From: Paragordius varius
Taxonomy: Eukaryota; Nematomorpha
DNA: 64,000 nt
NCBI GenBank assembly: GCA_964247055.1
Contig: OZ176054.1
Span: 1,674,001-1,738,000 of the forward strand
Direction of reading: 5' to 3'
In this document: positions 50,301 to 60,551 of the stretch, in pieces
How positions within the stretch are numbered: position 1 is the stretch's first letter
Layout: each line of letters starts with the position of its first letter
Notes under the pieces: model-generated
Database searches by the model: none
What the model saw: only the letters and a program-made list of their open reading frames with translations
What the model was told of the DNA's origin: nothing
Made by a program: the position numbers and the translations under genes

Positions 50301-52735
50301 AACATTTATTTATTGCTTTAACGCTATTTAAAACAGCCATTTTTAATATTTTTGTTTTTTTAAAATTACCATCTCATCAATATTAATTTTTTCTTTGGTT
50401 GGCTCATATAAATATTTTAAAGACTAAAAACAAGTTTTAGGGTATTTTTAGTAATTTTAACGATTATGTAAAAAATTTACAGTTATAAATATATATATTA
50501 ATATCCACTAGGTAAAATAATTTTGATAAAGATAATTTTTTAAAAAAAACCAAATGCTTCTATAAAGATTTTTTTTAAATTTTATACTCAACCCTAATAA
50601 TTACATTAAAATAATATATATGATTTTTAATCTAGTTAGTATCTGTAAAATTTTTTGACTTACTTTAGGGTTGAAAAATTTGACTATATAAACCCATTTT
50701 ACATCAGATTGATTTAAATGACTAACTACCTTTCAAAAGATACAGTTTTTTGAGCTCTTTCGAATGATATAAAATACATGGCTTTATATTTAAAACTTTT
50801 AATTTTAAAATTTCGAATTTAATATTAAATCGGATGTGTTAGACCAATTTTTTTTCAGAAATACTAATGTACTTTAATGAAATAAATTTTAAATTTACAA
50901 GAATGGCAGTTAAAAAAAGTCAAAATTTGCTGTCAAATGTTATGAGTGTTAAATAATGCCCAAAGGCCAACAAATTAGCATTTTCACGCCAAGTGTTTTC
51001 AACTTTAAATTACAACTTTAAGTTTAACTAATATATAATTATCAAACATTATAATAATTCTTTTATATGGTAAAAAATAAATGCATTTTAAATTTTAATC
51101 ACAAATGTCTCTTTATGTGCCAGCCAGTATTTTTCACGATTATTTTAGAGGAAAGATAGATGATTAATTTCAATTGCTATTGTATACCCAAACTAAGGTA
51201 ATATACTTGATACAATATATAAGATTATTGGACTGAAAATAAAAATATTTAGCTTTAAACCTGTGCTATATAATATTGAACAAATATTTTTATGTGATGT
51301 AGTAAAGTTAATTTTTTAAACCCTTTAAAAACGATATTATATAGTGGTAAAAATGCGATCAAAAGATGGAAATTTCAATTCTTTTTTAAAAACAACCAAA
51401 AACCATATTGGGCGGCAGTTCATAAATGGCGATTATCAAATATGTACATATCATTTTTATACACCTTATATTTGTGGAATTATATTTATCTAGTAATCGA
51501 ATATTTTTAATCAATAAATACGTTCCAAAGTAGACAGCCTAAAATTTATATATGTGTAAACTTTAAATAATAACGACCAACCAATAACCATCAATCCATA
51601 TGAATGATTAAATTAAAATTGTTTTTTTATCTTTTGCTTTGTGTAGACGTCATCATTGCTACTTGTACAGTTTATCTTCACACCTACTCTGTGTAATAAA
51701 AAATATAATTAGATTTCAAAACAAAAGTGTTATAACACTTTAATGATTGATGTTCTTGTAAAAAAGAATTAAAATAACGACTGTTACAATATAATTTAAT
51801 TAACATGTTTTCGATGACCTAACATAGTTAGAGAATGACTACTTTCTCAGCATATTAATATTATTTTTATGCATATATGCAATTTCTAATTAAAATTTAA
51901 ACATACAACAACCAAAAAACTCGCACCTATGAGAAATGATTCTTTTTATTACCAAGTTTTGTCGTAGTAAGTAAAGAAAATAATTTTTCTACTATACATA
52001 AGGATGGACGATACTTTTGCCTTTTTTTCCTACAATATGATAACTGTAATAAATAGCACAGAGAGGTCATAAAAAATATAGTTTTTACCGCGCATTAGTT
52101 TTCATATTTTTTACTTTAGTTGAAGCAGTTATGGACAAATTATTTGTAATTTGTAAAATTAAAGAGAGAAAACTTAAAAAAGGATATAATTTTATTAACC
52201 CTACCTTTTAAACCTTAATTTTTCCCACATAAACTATATGATTACAATTTGGAAATAAATACAAATTAAGTGTGCTACCAATTTACATCTCTATTTCTTA
52301 TTTTGCGATGCCAAACGATTAATTTAAAATAAAGAAGTTAAGGTTTAAGAAGTATGGTTGTCTTTTAGTTTTTACGTTTTGTCTGTATAATTTCCTTTTT
52401 TAGTGTATTTTATATTTGTTTTGTGGCTTTTAGATGATAAAAATGATGATAACGGTAGTTATCATATTTGGCATGTGTTGGTTACCTCTCAATGTGCTCA
52501 TCCTTTTAGCTGATTATTACCCTTCAGCTTTTTTCTACAAACATATCCATTACATTTGGTTTATGTGTCATTGGATAGCTATGTCTCACAGTTGTTGGAA
52601 CCCATTTATTTACTGTTGGATGAATCGTAATTTTCGACGCGGTTTTCTCCACCTTTTTTATAGCCTTGTCCATTGTGGAGGTCTATGTTCATTTGGGTGT
52701 TGGACGAATACAAAGGAACCCGAAACTAATTTGTG

Positions 52736-52736
<1 letters not shown>
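44303..52736 (+). CDS. Neuropeptide GPCR (rhodopsin family, RYamide/luqin/NPY-receptor-like), three exons
   Basis: Exons are 44303-45984, 48762-48960 and 52434-52736, giving 727 codons. All seven helices are visible: TM1 about 51-77 with GN, TM2 about 357-381 with SVADVL, TM3 with Cys and ADRF, TM4, TM5, TM6 with MCWLPLN, and TM7 with CHWIAMSHSCWNPFIYCW. The cytoplasmic block TPGEAEAKRD and the TM7 block point to the NPY/RYamide/luqin peptide-receptor group; the exact ligand cannot be called. The extracellular Cys (YKCIETW) needed for the TM3 disulfide is in exon 2. Two loops are greatly enlarged: intracellular loop 1 by about 270 residues and extracellular loop 2 to about 110 residues with several NxT sites. 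The second intron has a GC donor. The C-tail is Cys-rich and could be palmitoylated. An overlapping short uORF starts at 44284. Confidence 0.92.
48150..48590. repeat. Dispersed repeat family E, diverged copy
   Basis: TTTTGCACTTATATAATAAT, then a GGTAAAAATTTAGAG block, and ATTAAGATAGAAGCATGAAT near the end follow the order seen at 15124 and 55068. It lies in GPCR intron 1. Confidence 0.45.
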
Positions 52737-52738
<2 letters not shown>

Positions 52739-52775
<37 letters not shown>

Positions 52776-52895
52776 ATACTATAAACATGCATTCATTTTA
52801 CTTATACCGAGAGTGATTTGGATTCGGTAGATCCAACCAAATTTAGCTAGCACTTATACCCTTCTTTTATATGATGATTCCAATTATATATATAT

Positions 52896-52932
<37 letters not shown>
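52739..52932. repeat. (TA)n microsatellites just after the GPCR stop codon
   Basis: Two tracts, about 52739-52772 and 52885-52932, the first starting right after the TGA at 52734-52736. They would fall in the 3' UTR. Confidence 0.9.
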
Positions 52933-55067
52933 ATATTCATTTATTATAAAAATGAAATAAATTATCTATATTTAATATATACATTAAAAATGACCACCAT
53001 TAAATATAATTTTATGTTTAAAACGGCTAATAAAGTCGATGGTAATTTAGCAGAATAAGTTTAAATTACAATTATATAATTGCTAAAATTATGTATTTAT
53101 ACAATGTAAATTATAATTTGATTTGTAACGATTTAGTTGTAATATTTTTGGCATGGTCTGTGACTATTCATAACTATCAGTTTTTAAATTTAAATTTGTA
53201 TGCTTCAAATAATACCACTAAATATAAAATGAATTAGGCGATAAAACATTAAACTTAAAAATACGTTTGATCATTCTACCGTATAAATTATTTGATATAC
53301 CATCATCATAATCATTATCAAGTTTTGAAATTTGAACACACATAAATAAAAGTTAGTTTTATGGGATGACAGTTATAACCGTCAAATAAATTATTTATTT
53401 TTGGTACCAAAAAATGTATTTTTTTTCATGCCTTGGCTTGCTTAAATTATTTTCCCAAATCTCCTAGAAGCAATATTTCATTTAAATGGTAATCATTCAA
53501 CTGTTATTTGAAAAAAACGCTTTGAAAAAAAAAGCAAAACTCAATATTTTTATACAAGACGCATACTATATAAATCTAATTTCATCATACTTAATCTGTT
53601 TTTACGGTGATAAATATATTGCGTGTGACAGCAACTGCGAAGTATTTGTAAGTAAAACCAATCATTCGATTTTTTTTCTAAAAGTAGTATGGAAATAAAT
53701 TACAAAACATAATATAATTTGCAATTATGATCCCTTTGAGAATATACTAAGAGTTAATGAATCAGAAATTTTTTTACCAATTTCTTAAATGACACATTTG
53801 CAAGAGTTATATATGTATATATATAGGAAATAACTGTATCATAAACAGTCAACTACACTTGTAAAGTATATCATAAGTAAAATGGTTAAAGATATATTTA
53901 TGTTTGTTTGATTGTGCAAAAATGATTAAGGATTTTTTTTGAGTCTTAGTAAATGAATAATTTTATCGAAATATATTAAGGAGGAGACATTTGCAGCAAT
54001 AATGTCAACCTTGAAACTTTGTCAATTTCTTTCTCCAATATATCCATAAGAATACAAGTATATATATAATATACATGACGAATTGCAATTCCCATTATTG
54101 TGAAAAAAAACTTGAATCAAGTTAACTCAAAAAATCTATATAAAAGCTCAATAGAAGCACCTATGCTCTAATCCAAATAATTTTTGATTTTACTACAAGA
54201 TAACTTTATTGAAGTTAGTGTGCTATTTAAGGGAGGTCAAATCATAAATATAGATATATATATATATTGACTTTTAAATTAAAAATATTTGAACTTCGTA
54301 AATGTCGTTATATAATTATAAAAAAATGAAAATAATTTTTTTTGAAAAATATTTTCTTAGCTATCTGCATATTATTCTTTATATCAAATAAGATTATCAA
54401 ATTCAATGGATACAGTAAAAATTAATGCGAATAAAATATAAATCGCACAATATTTTTTAAAAAGAGGTAACTACTCCTTTTATTAAATTTACAATTTTGA
54501 TTTATGTAATGAATGTACTAGCAACTTATATTTCCATTCCAACCAAAAGGATAATTGATGAAATCAGGATTATAGAATAGAGTTGTCGTTTAGATTTTTA
54601 CTCATGGTAGGATCGACAAACTGATATTAAGATTACTAAAATCTATTTATATTTGTCAAAATATTGCTTTATGAAATTTAATGTTTTGATACTTTACTTA
54701 ACCTCATAAAAATCAATCAAATATGCTTCTCATTTTTATATAAGATTTCGTGCTTCAAAAAAAACATAAAGTGACGGTTAAATTATAACCGACAACCGTG
54801 TTTTTAAGTAGCCTAACATCTTTTCAATTACTATATGAGATTTTTAATGAAATTTAAATTGAATAAGACATCGACACATTGTCATGAGGTGCACATATAA
54901 TTATATGTCCCAAAGTTCCAGGACCAATGTCACTTTGTGGGATGAAAACTGTATTTTTTAGGCTTTATTTAGATGGAACAATACTAATTTTCATTTTTTA
55001 ATACATGGGATTAACACTTGGATATACATATTTATTTGAGAGCTCCGATTCAAATTGTCCAAGGGGA

Positions 55068-55825
55068 TCTCATGCCTGTTTAATAAAACTATTGCAAAAG
55101 TTTGCACTTATATAACGATGATGCACCGAAATATAATGAAAGATTCATTAAAAGAAAACTTAATATTACTTATTTTATGGACAAACCTCAAGGTAAAAAT
55201 CTAATCACCATGCCATATGTACATTGGCTAAATATAAAAATAATGCTAAATGAACCACTTTTTCTGTTTATATCAGGGATGTCCAACACAAATGGCTTTG
55301 TGGGCCTCATTTTTTGGATCGAGAAATATATGAGCAAACAAATATTTGATTTGATTTTAAACATAAGAATGTAAAAATTACTATTTATTTAACAATTTTC
55401 GCTAGTTCATTCCCAAAATTTGGAAAAACTTAATCGGATGACTTGTTTAAGAAAATCAAATTTACTGAATTAAGTGAAATTTTGTATTTGAGATTTCTCG
55501 CGGTCTGCCATATTTTGGAGGGCTGCATTTTAAACAAATGTTTGGATTTAAATGAAGAATTAGCTTTAATTTTAGCGTTAGATTCAAAAATAAACGATAT
55601 TTTGCTGAAATGTTATAAAATAAAAATGGCGTCGAAGTAGTTTAATATGAATCTTTTTTTTATCAAAGCTAAAATTTATTCAGATATTGTGGTTATATAA
55701 TTTTTATTAAGATAGTAGGCATAAACTTGTATTGGAACCGTTTCTTTTGGTAGTTTTTCAAAAATATCCTCTTAAATATAGTTGGTCTCTAGATACCCCA
55801 ATCCGAATTGAAGTGATTATATTTT
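55068..55825. repeat. Dispersed repeat family E, copy with a nested hAT MITE
   Basis: Shares CCTGTTTAATAAAACTATTG, TTTGCACTTATATAACG, ATGGCGTCGAAGTA and GATACCCCAATCCGAATTGA blocks with the copy at 15124-15625. A family A hAT MITE (55274-55525) interrupts it, so family E is the older insertion here. Confidence 0.6.
55274..55525. mobile_element. hAT-like MITE, family A, nested in repeat family E
   Basis: Begins CAGGGATGTCCAACACAAAT then GGCTTTGTGGGCC. The right end is diverged (TTTTGGAGGGCTG). Confidence 0.65.
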
Positions 55826-55851
55826 TTCAATAGCTTTTTAAAAAATAAATT

Positions 55852-56093
55852 TTGAAAAAGTGCCCCATATGTGTTGGAGATTTTTTATTCTACGTCACTG
55901 GTACTTGTCAAAAAAAGTTTGAAGAACTGAATAAAATATTTTTTTTCACAAGGGTCGTGTACCATAAATTACCGACAAATATTGCATTGTTTATTGCAGA
56001 TAACTATAATATTCTAAATACCATGAAAATGGGCCCTGATTTGAGTATTACTGATTTATATTGTATTAACTGTGAAATCCAACTTAACAATTG
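55852..56093 (+). pseudogene. Zinc-ribbon fragment resembling Yippee/Mis18-type domains
   Basis: An open frame without an ATG start contains two CxxC pairs, KCPIC at the front and DLYCINCEIQL at the end, about 65 residues apart. The second pair and its context resemble the Yippee pattern (DIYCENCKTTLG) and the spacing fits the Yippee/Mis18 two-CxxC fold. It stops just after the second pair, short of the usual GWKY. I found no splice partner. It could be one exon of an unfound gene or a processed relic. Confidence 0.3.
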
Positions 56094-56606
56094 ATACAAT
56101 ACTTCATCTTTCCAAAGTGTTCAAAACTATAAATTATTGTTGGAAAACGGTTTTTTTGTAAAAATGGAACATAGACAAAAAACTATACGTCTGTCCAGTC
56201 TCACTTGGCAAATACTTAATTTATGTCTTTTGATAAAAACGTCAAATTTAGTGCATTAAACAAATATTATATCGTTTGGTACAAAAAACCCGTTATTTAG
56301 GAACGAATCCTGAAAAAAATCGTTATATATATATATATATATAATAAATAAAAAACAGTTTATTATGATTTATCAATATTAATAATTATATTTTTTTTCA
56401 GTACGCACAAATAAATACTGTAGCCAAAGTTATTTCATATTTTAATAGGATGAAAATATGTCTCACATGACCGTTTACACTAGGACACCCTTGATACAAT
56501 TAATATTAGTGTCTTGAATATTATTTCGTATCAAACGCCTTTTTATTATTATGTTTACGAACAATTTTTTCCCTCAAATTTTTGCACATCAGTTAAGCAT
56601 ATTTTT

Positions 56607-58685
56607 TTATTTTTGTATGCGTTTTTTAGGTGTAGCACCCGTCGAAGTATTTAAAACTTTGGTTAAAAGCATATTCTTCCAAAATTGACTCATTTGAGCA
56701 CCGCGCTCTTTCACATATTCCATGGTTCCTATCTTAGCTTTGAGTATTATCCATTTTTTAAAGGTGGGAAACTCAATTGGTTGGTAGTCAATTTCTTTAT
56801 CTTTGTTGGGAGTTGAATTTGGAAGCGTAGTTTTTTTGCTACTGCTTGAAACACTTTTTAAGTTTGGTGAAGATGATTCAATGATATCACAGACTGGAAA
56901 TATACAGGATCCAATATTTTTGTTTCGACACATGACTTCCATTTTGATGACTAAGTTATCGGGTTTTTCCTGGTAAATCTTATAAGTAAACGCCTGGTTT
57001 TCAAAATATAATACATTGTATGCTGCTATTGGGGTACTACCTATTGACCGGATTAATTTAGTGCTTTCGTTAGTTTCATCGGAGGAACTTGAAGTCGTTT
57101 GCTCCAAACTTTGGGCTTGAAATCTATCCTGATCATTAAGTATTGGTGAAATTTGGTTTAACTTACCATCTCCAACATCTAAGACATTTTTAGCCAATAA
57201 TGAATCTATAACGGTACCATAAAATTCATTGAAAGTTTCAACGTTTGTTAAGGGGAGAATGCGAACCAATGATAATTTTTTCGTAGCCAATACCTTAGTA
57301 CTCTCTTTACGTGAACATGTAATGTTTACACTGATATCTGTAGCTTTGAGGCCAATCCTTTTTACAGGTAGTTGAATGTTTCGAGCCAAGCAAAGACCGA
57401 TAGTTATTAGGCGAATATCTTGATCATATCGGCCACATATCAATACTTCACCCGCTATCTTTTCCCTATCACTGAAATCCACCAAAGGCACAGTAAAACG
57501 ACGAGGTATCTCATCAAGTTGAACCATATCTTTTAACAAATGGTTGTTTGTTTCCTTGCAGGGCGAATGTTTTAATTCATGTTTCACCTTTTTACGGAAT
57601 GCTTTAGGTAATGCCTATTAATATGGATCTTTTATAAAATATATGATTTTACCTTTAATTTAACACTAGGTAAACATAAAAAGAATCAGCATTTTATTTT
57701 AAATTTTTAAGGTTACTAAAAAAAAATGCCAAAAATTGAAAGAATGCATGCATACCAAATTTAGTGTGTTTAGAAATAAAGCACCTATTGGATCATCTGC
57801 ACTCAACATATCATGGTCATAGATGCGAAGTTCCAACAAATTTTGAGCAAATACATGCATAGGTAATGGTTGAAATCGAAATACTTGAAAAAACAATGGA
57901 CACTGTTGCTGATTTGCAACTTCCGATTGATAAAAATGGCCAAATTTTATGCTTCCTTCGGGCCAGAGACCAAGCTTAAAATAAGGGTCACAACTGCCCA
58001 AAATATCCATTTTAGGGAGTGCATTTATACTTATGAGTTTAAACACGATAGTTTCATGGATATCGTATAACTGTAAAAGCGAATTCCCTTCAAGTTCTGA
58101 TGATAATGCACCCTTTCTGCGCCTTTCAACTTCGGACAGTTTTCGGATTTTGTATAAATTTTTTGAAGTTAGTGAGCCCAATCGCTTGTTACGTTTTACA
58201 GCGCGGGTCCATATCTTTTGCATGACATTGGGTATTTTAATTTGTTGACCCGGTAGCAGGTCAATTGCTTTTCGTTTTTCCACATAGTTCCAATCTTTAT
58301 ACAATTCAAAAGTTATCGAAGGCTGAGCCTTGGGATACTGCGTAACCTTATAATGTGACCAAAGATAAAAGGATAAAATGGTATTGATCGCAATAACAGC
58401 GGCATATATACCAAGTTTAAATGCAATATAAAAGATATCTATGGGATTCAATTGACTTTCGGGACTGCTTAAACGCCATTTATCAAACCAATGTTTGGGG
58501 CGTTTGTGATGCTTTCTTGTTTTATGTCTGTAACCAAAATCTCTGTCTGTATCCTGAACAACTGTAAAATTTGCTATTTGAAACACTCTAGGTATTAGCG
58601 TAAAATTTGATCTATTTGATGGGAACGTATTATGATCCTCATTTACGTTCAGGTTGAGTGTTGATTTTAGCGTTGTTACTAGCAT
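56607..58685 (-). CDS. Synaptotagmin-like membrane protein with tandem C2 domains, two exons
   Basis: Exons are 58685-57756 and 57614-56607 (141-nt intron), giving 645 codons. The layout is that of synaptotagmin: a short N-terminal segment with three N-glycosylation sequons, one membrane helix at about 82-108, a basic linker, C2A at about 200-315 and C2B from about 355. C2A keeps the five calcium-loop aspartates (KMD at 227, SCDPY at 233, YDHDMLSADDP at 290, 292 and 298). C2B has a C2-like start (GEVLICGRYDQDIRLITIGLCLARN) but lacks the aspartates and holds a long Ser/Thr-rich insert, so it probably does not bind calcium. The role is presumably calcium-regulated vesicle or plasma-membrane traffic. 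The start is the first in-frame ATG; a 5' exon cannot be excluded. The subtype is not assignable. Confidence 0.85.
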
Positions 58686-58748
58686 AGAATTTAAAGATAA
58701 AATATCTGATATCTTCAACAAGTATGTTGAAATATTTTAATTTTTTTA

Positions 58749-59017
58749 ACCCTTTTCCGTTAAAATATAAATCTAATGCCTACAAAACAAAAAACGGTAT
58801 TTTTATTTTGCCATGGCGGCTTTGTAGTTTAGCTCTGATGCCAGAAGGCAATAAAATTTAAAACTTTAATTATTAATTTACCCTTTTCCGTTAAAATATA
58901 TTTAATCAAATGCTTACTAATTGCTAAAAACGGTATTTTTATTTTGCCATGGGGGCTTTGTAGTTTAGCTCTGATGCCAGAAGGCAATATAATTTAAAAC
59001 TTCAATTATTAATTTGT
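58749..59017. repeat. 131-bp tandem duplication upstream of the synaptotagmin-like gene
   Basis: Copies at 58749-58879 and 58880-59017 share ACCCTTTTCCGTTAAAATAT, CGGTATTTTTATTTTGCCAT and TTTAGCTCTGATGCCAGAAG and differ at few positions. They begin 64 bp upstream of the start codon at 58685, so they probably cover promoter or leader sequence. On the minus strand each copy holds an ATG (58814 and 58950) in a strong context, followed by GCA AAA TAA. Confidence 0.85.
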
Positions 59018-59057
59018 ATTGTTGCGAGTATAAATGTTGAAAATCATACATTAAAAT

Positions 59058-59306
59058 TGAGATTGTACGGACAAAACATTTTTAAAAAACAACAACCATA
59101 CTTTACCAAACCTTAATTAATCGTATCAAAACCATTCACTAACAATCTTAAAATATGTAATTGATTGTGTTACCCATATACATCATTATTTTATACTTTT
59201 TTGTTCTAAATATGAGTTATATTAAAAAAATTAAGATATTAAAAGTATGGTTGTCTTTAAAAAAATATATTTGTTATATTTTTACGTTTTGTCCGTATAA
59301 TTTTAA
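59058..59306. mobile_element. Inverted-repeat element (TACGGACAAAAC family), best copy
   Basis: The left arm TTGTACGGACAAAACATTTT with CAACAACCATACTTT mirrors the right arm AAGTATGGTTGTC with ACGTTTTGTCCGTATAA. A single arm of this family ends about 40 bp before GPCR exon 3. Confidence 0.7.
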
Positions 59307-60551
59307 TTTTTACTGTAAAAATCATTTTATTTTTTTGAAAACCACTATTAAAAGTTCACAAATTTCAGAGTTAAAATACCTGCAGTGCTAATATTTCCGC
59401 TATTCCGTGTCCATAATGGTACCTCAAAATGAAAATGTGACACCCAACATACTTTATAGATAATGATTATGGTATAATACAGGATATACATACAGCATAT
59501 ATTTGATTTAATAAATAAATATAGAACGGTGGTAAAAAAAACGTTATATTCTATTTTATTTGATATCAAATAAAGGACAAATATTTTTTAGCAAAGTATA
59601 ATCCAATTTTAATTTGGTTCAAAGCAAAAAAATAATAAATTATAATTCATTTAATTAATTATTTTACTTAGATGAGAACTTATGGTGTTCAACAACCCTT
59701 TTTTCACAATTTTATCATCTGTCAGCCCTAGGCAGCTAGGTGTTAACTCATAGATGAGTTACAAATTAGGTCTTTATACTTGTGTAAAAAAGGAAAAGGA
59801 GATTTTTGAGAAAATTTGGGATAGACAGGATACTAAATTAGTTCAAATTACGGTTTTTATCAATTTTCGACCTTTGTTGTTAATTCAGATATTTGTGAAC
59901 ATTTTTTACATAAAAAAAATTGCTTTAAACAATTTATACCACATTCATTTATATTATTTATGATATAAGTAACTTATATCACCAATGTATTTATATATAT
60001 ACATTTGAATATTACTAGCATTGACAAAAAAATAAAATTATCTATAAATATTTAGTATTGGAAAACATTTTTTTAGCAAAATATTTAAAGTTAGCTACTG
60101 TACTGTAAAGTGGCGACAAAATTTAAGCGACACATGCCCAAAGGAATAATTTAACATTAACATATATTAATAGTTCTCTGCTTGCCCTTTTGATCAACCC
60201 CAATAGGAATTATCGTATCTTTATTAAACAAGAAGCGATTGGAACTTGGTGCAAAAGAATAATTTGTTAAAATAAGTCAATATTTTAATACATTAATCTG
60301 TAAATACATATAAATACCCCGTTTCCATTAATAATAATTCAAAATGCAAATAAATCCAAAAGGCGAATCGAAATAATGTCGCGTCAAATTGGGTAGACAC
60401 CAAAATAAATTCGGGAAGCATTTTATTCAGAAGTATTTTATGCTGAGATTTTTGACGCCTGTCTCGGATTGGAAACTATATATAGGATTAGAAAAAAGTC
60501 AATATTTAACTTTTAAGTAATTAAAGGACACATTTGCCTCTAACTTTTACA

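Noticed and set aside
55102-55374. 90-codon plus-strand frame
   Set aside because: Composed of repeat family E and the end of a nested hAT MITE.
58600-58721. Upstream extension of the synaptotagmin-like frame to 58721
   Set aside because: It begins with TTG; the first ATG is at 58685.
58800-58870. tRNA or spliced-leader RNA gene in the 131-bp duplication
   Set aside because: No B-box, no cloverleaf, no donor GT after a leader, and no Sm site in a sensible place.
60534-60551. Upstream extension of the BMP frame
   Set aside because: It starts at TTG; the ATG at 60552 begins a typical signal peptide.
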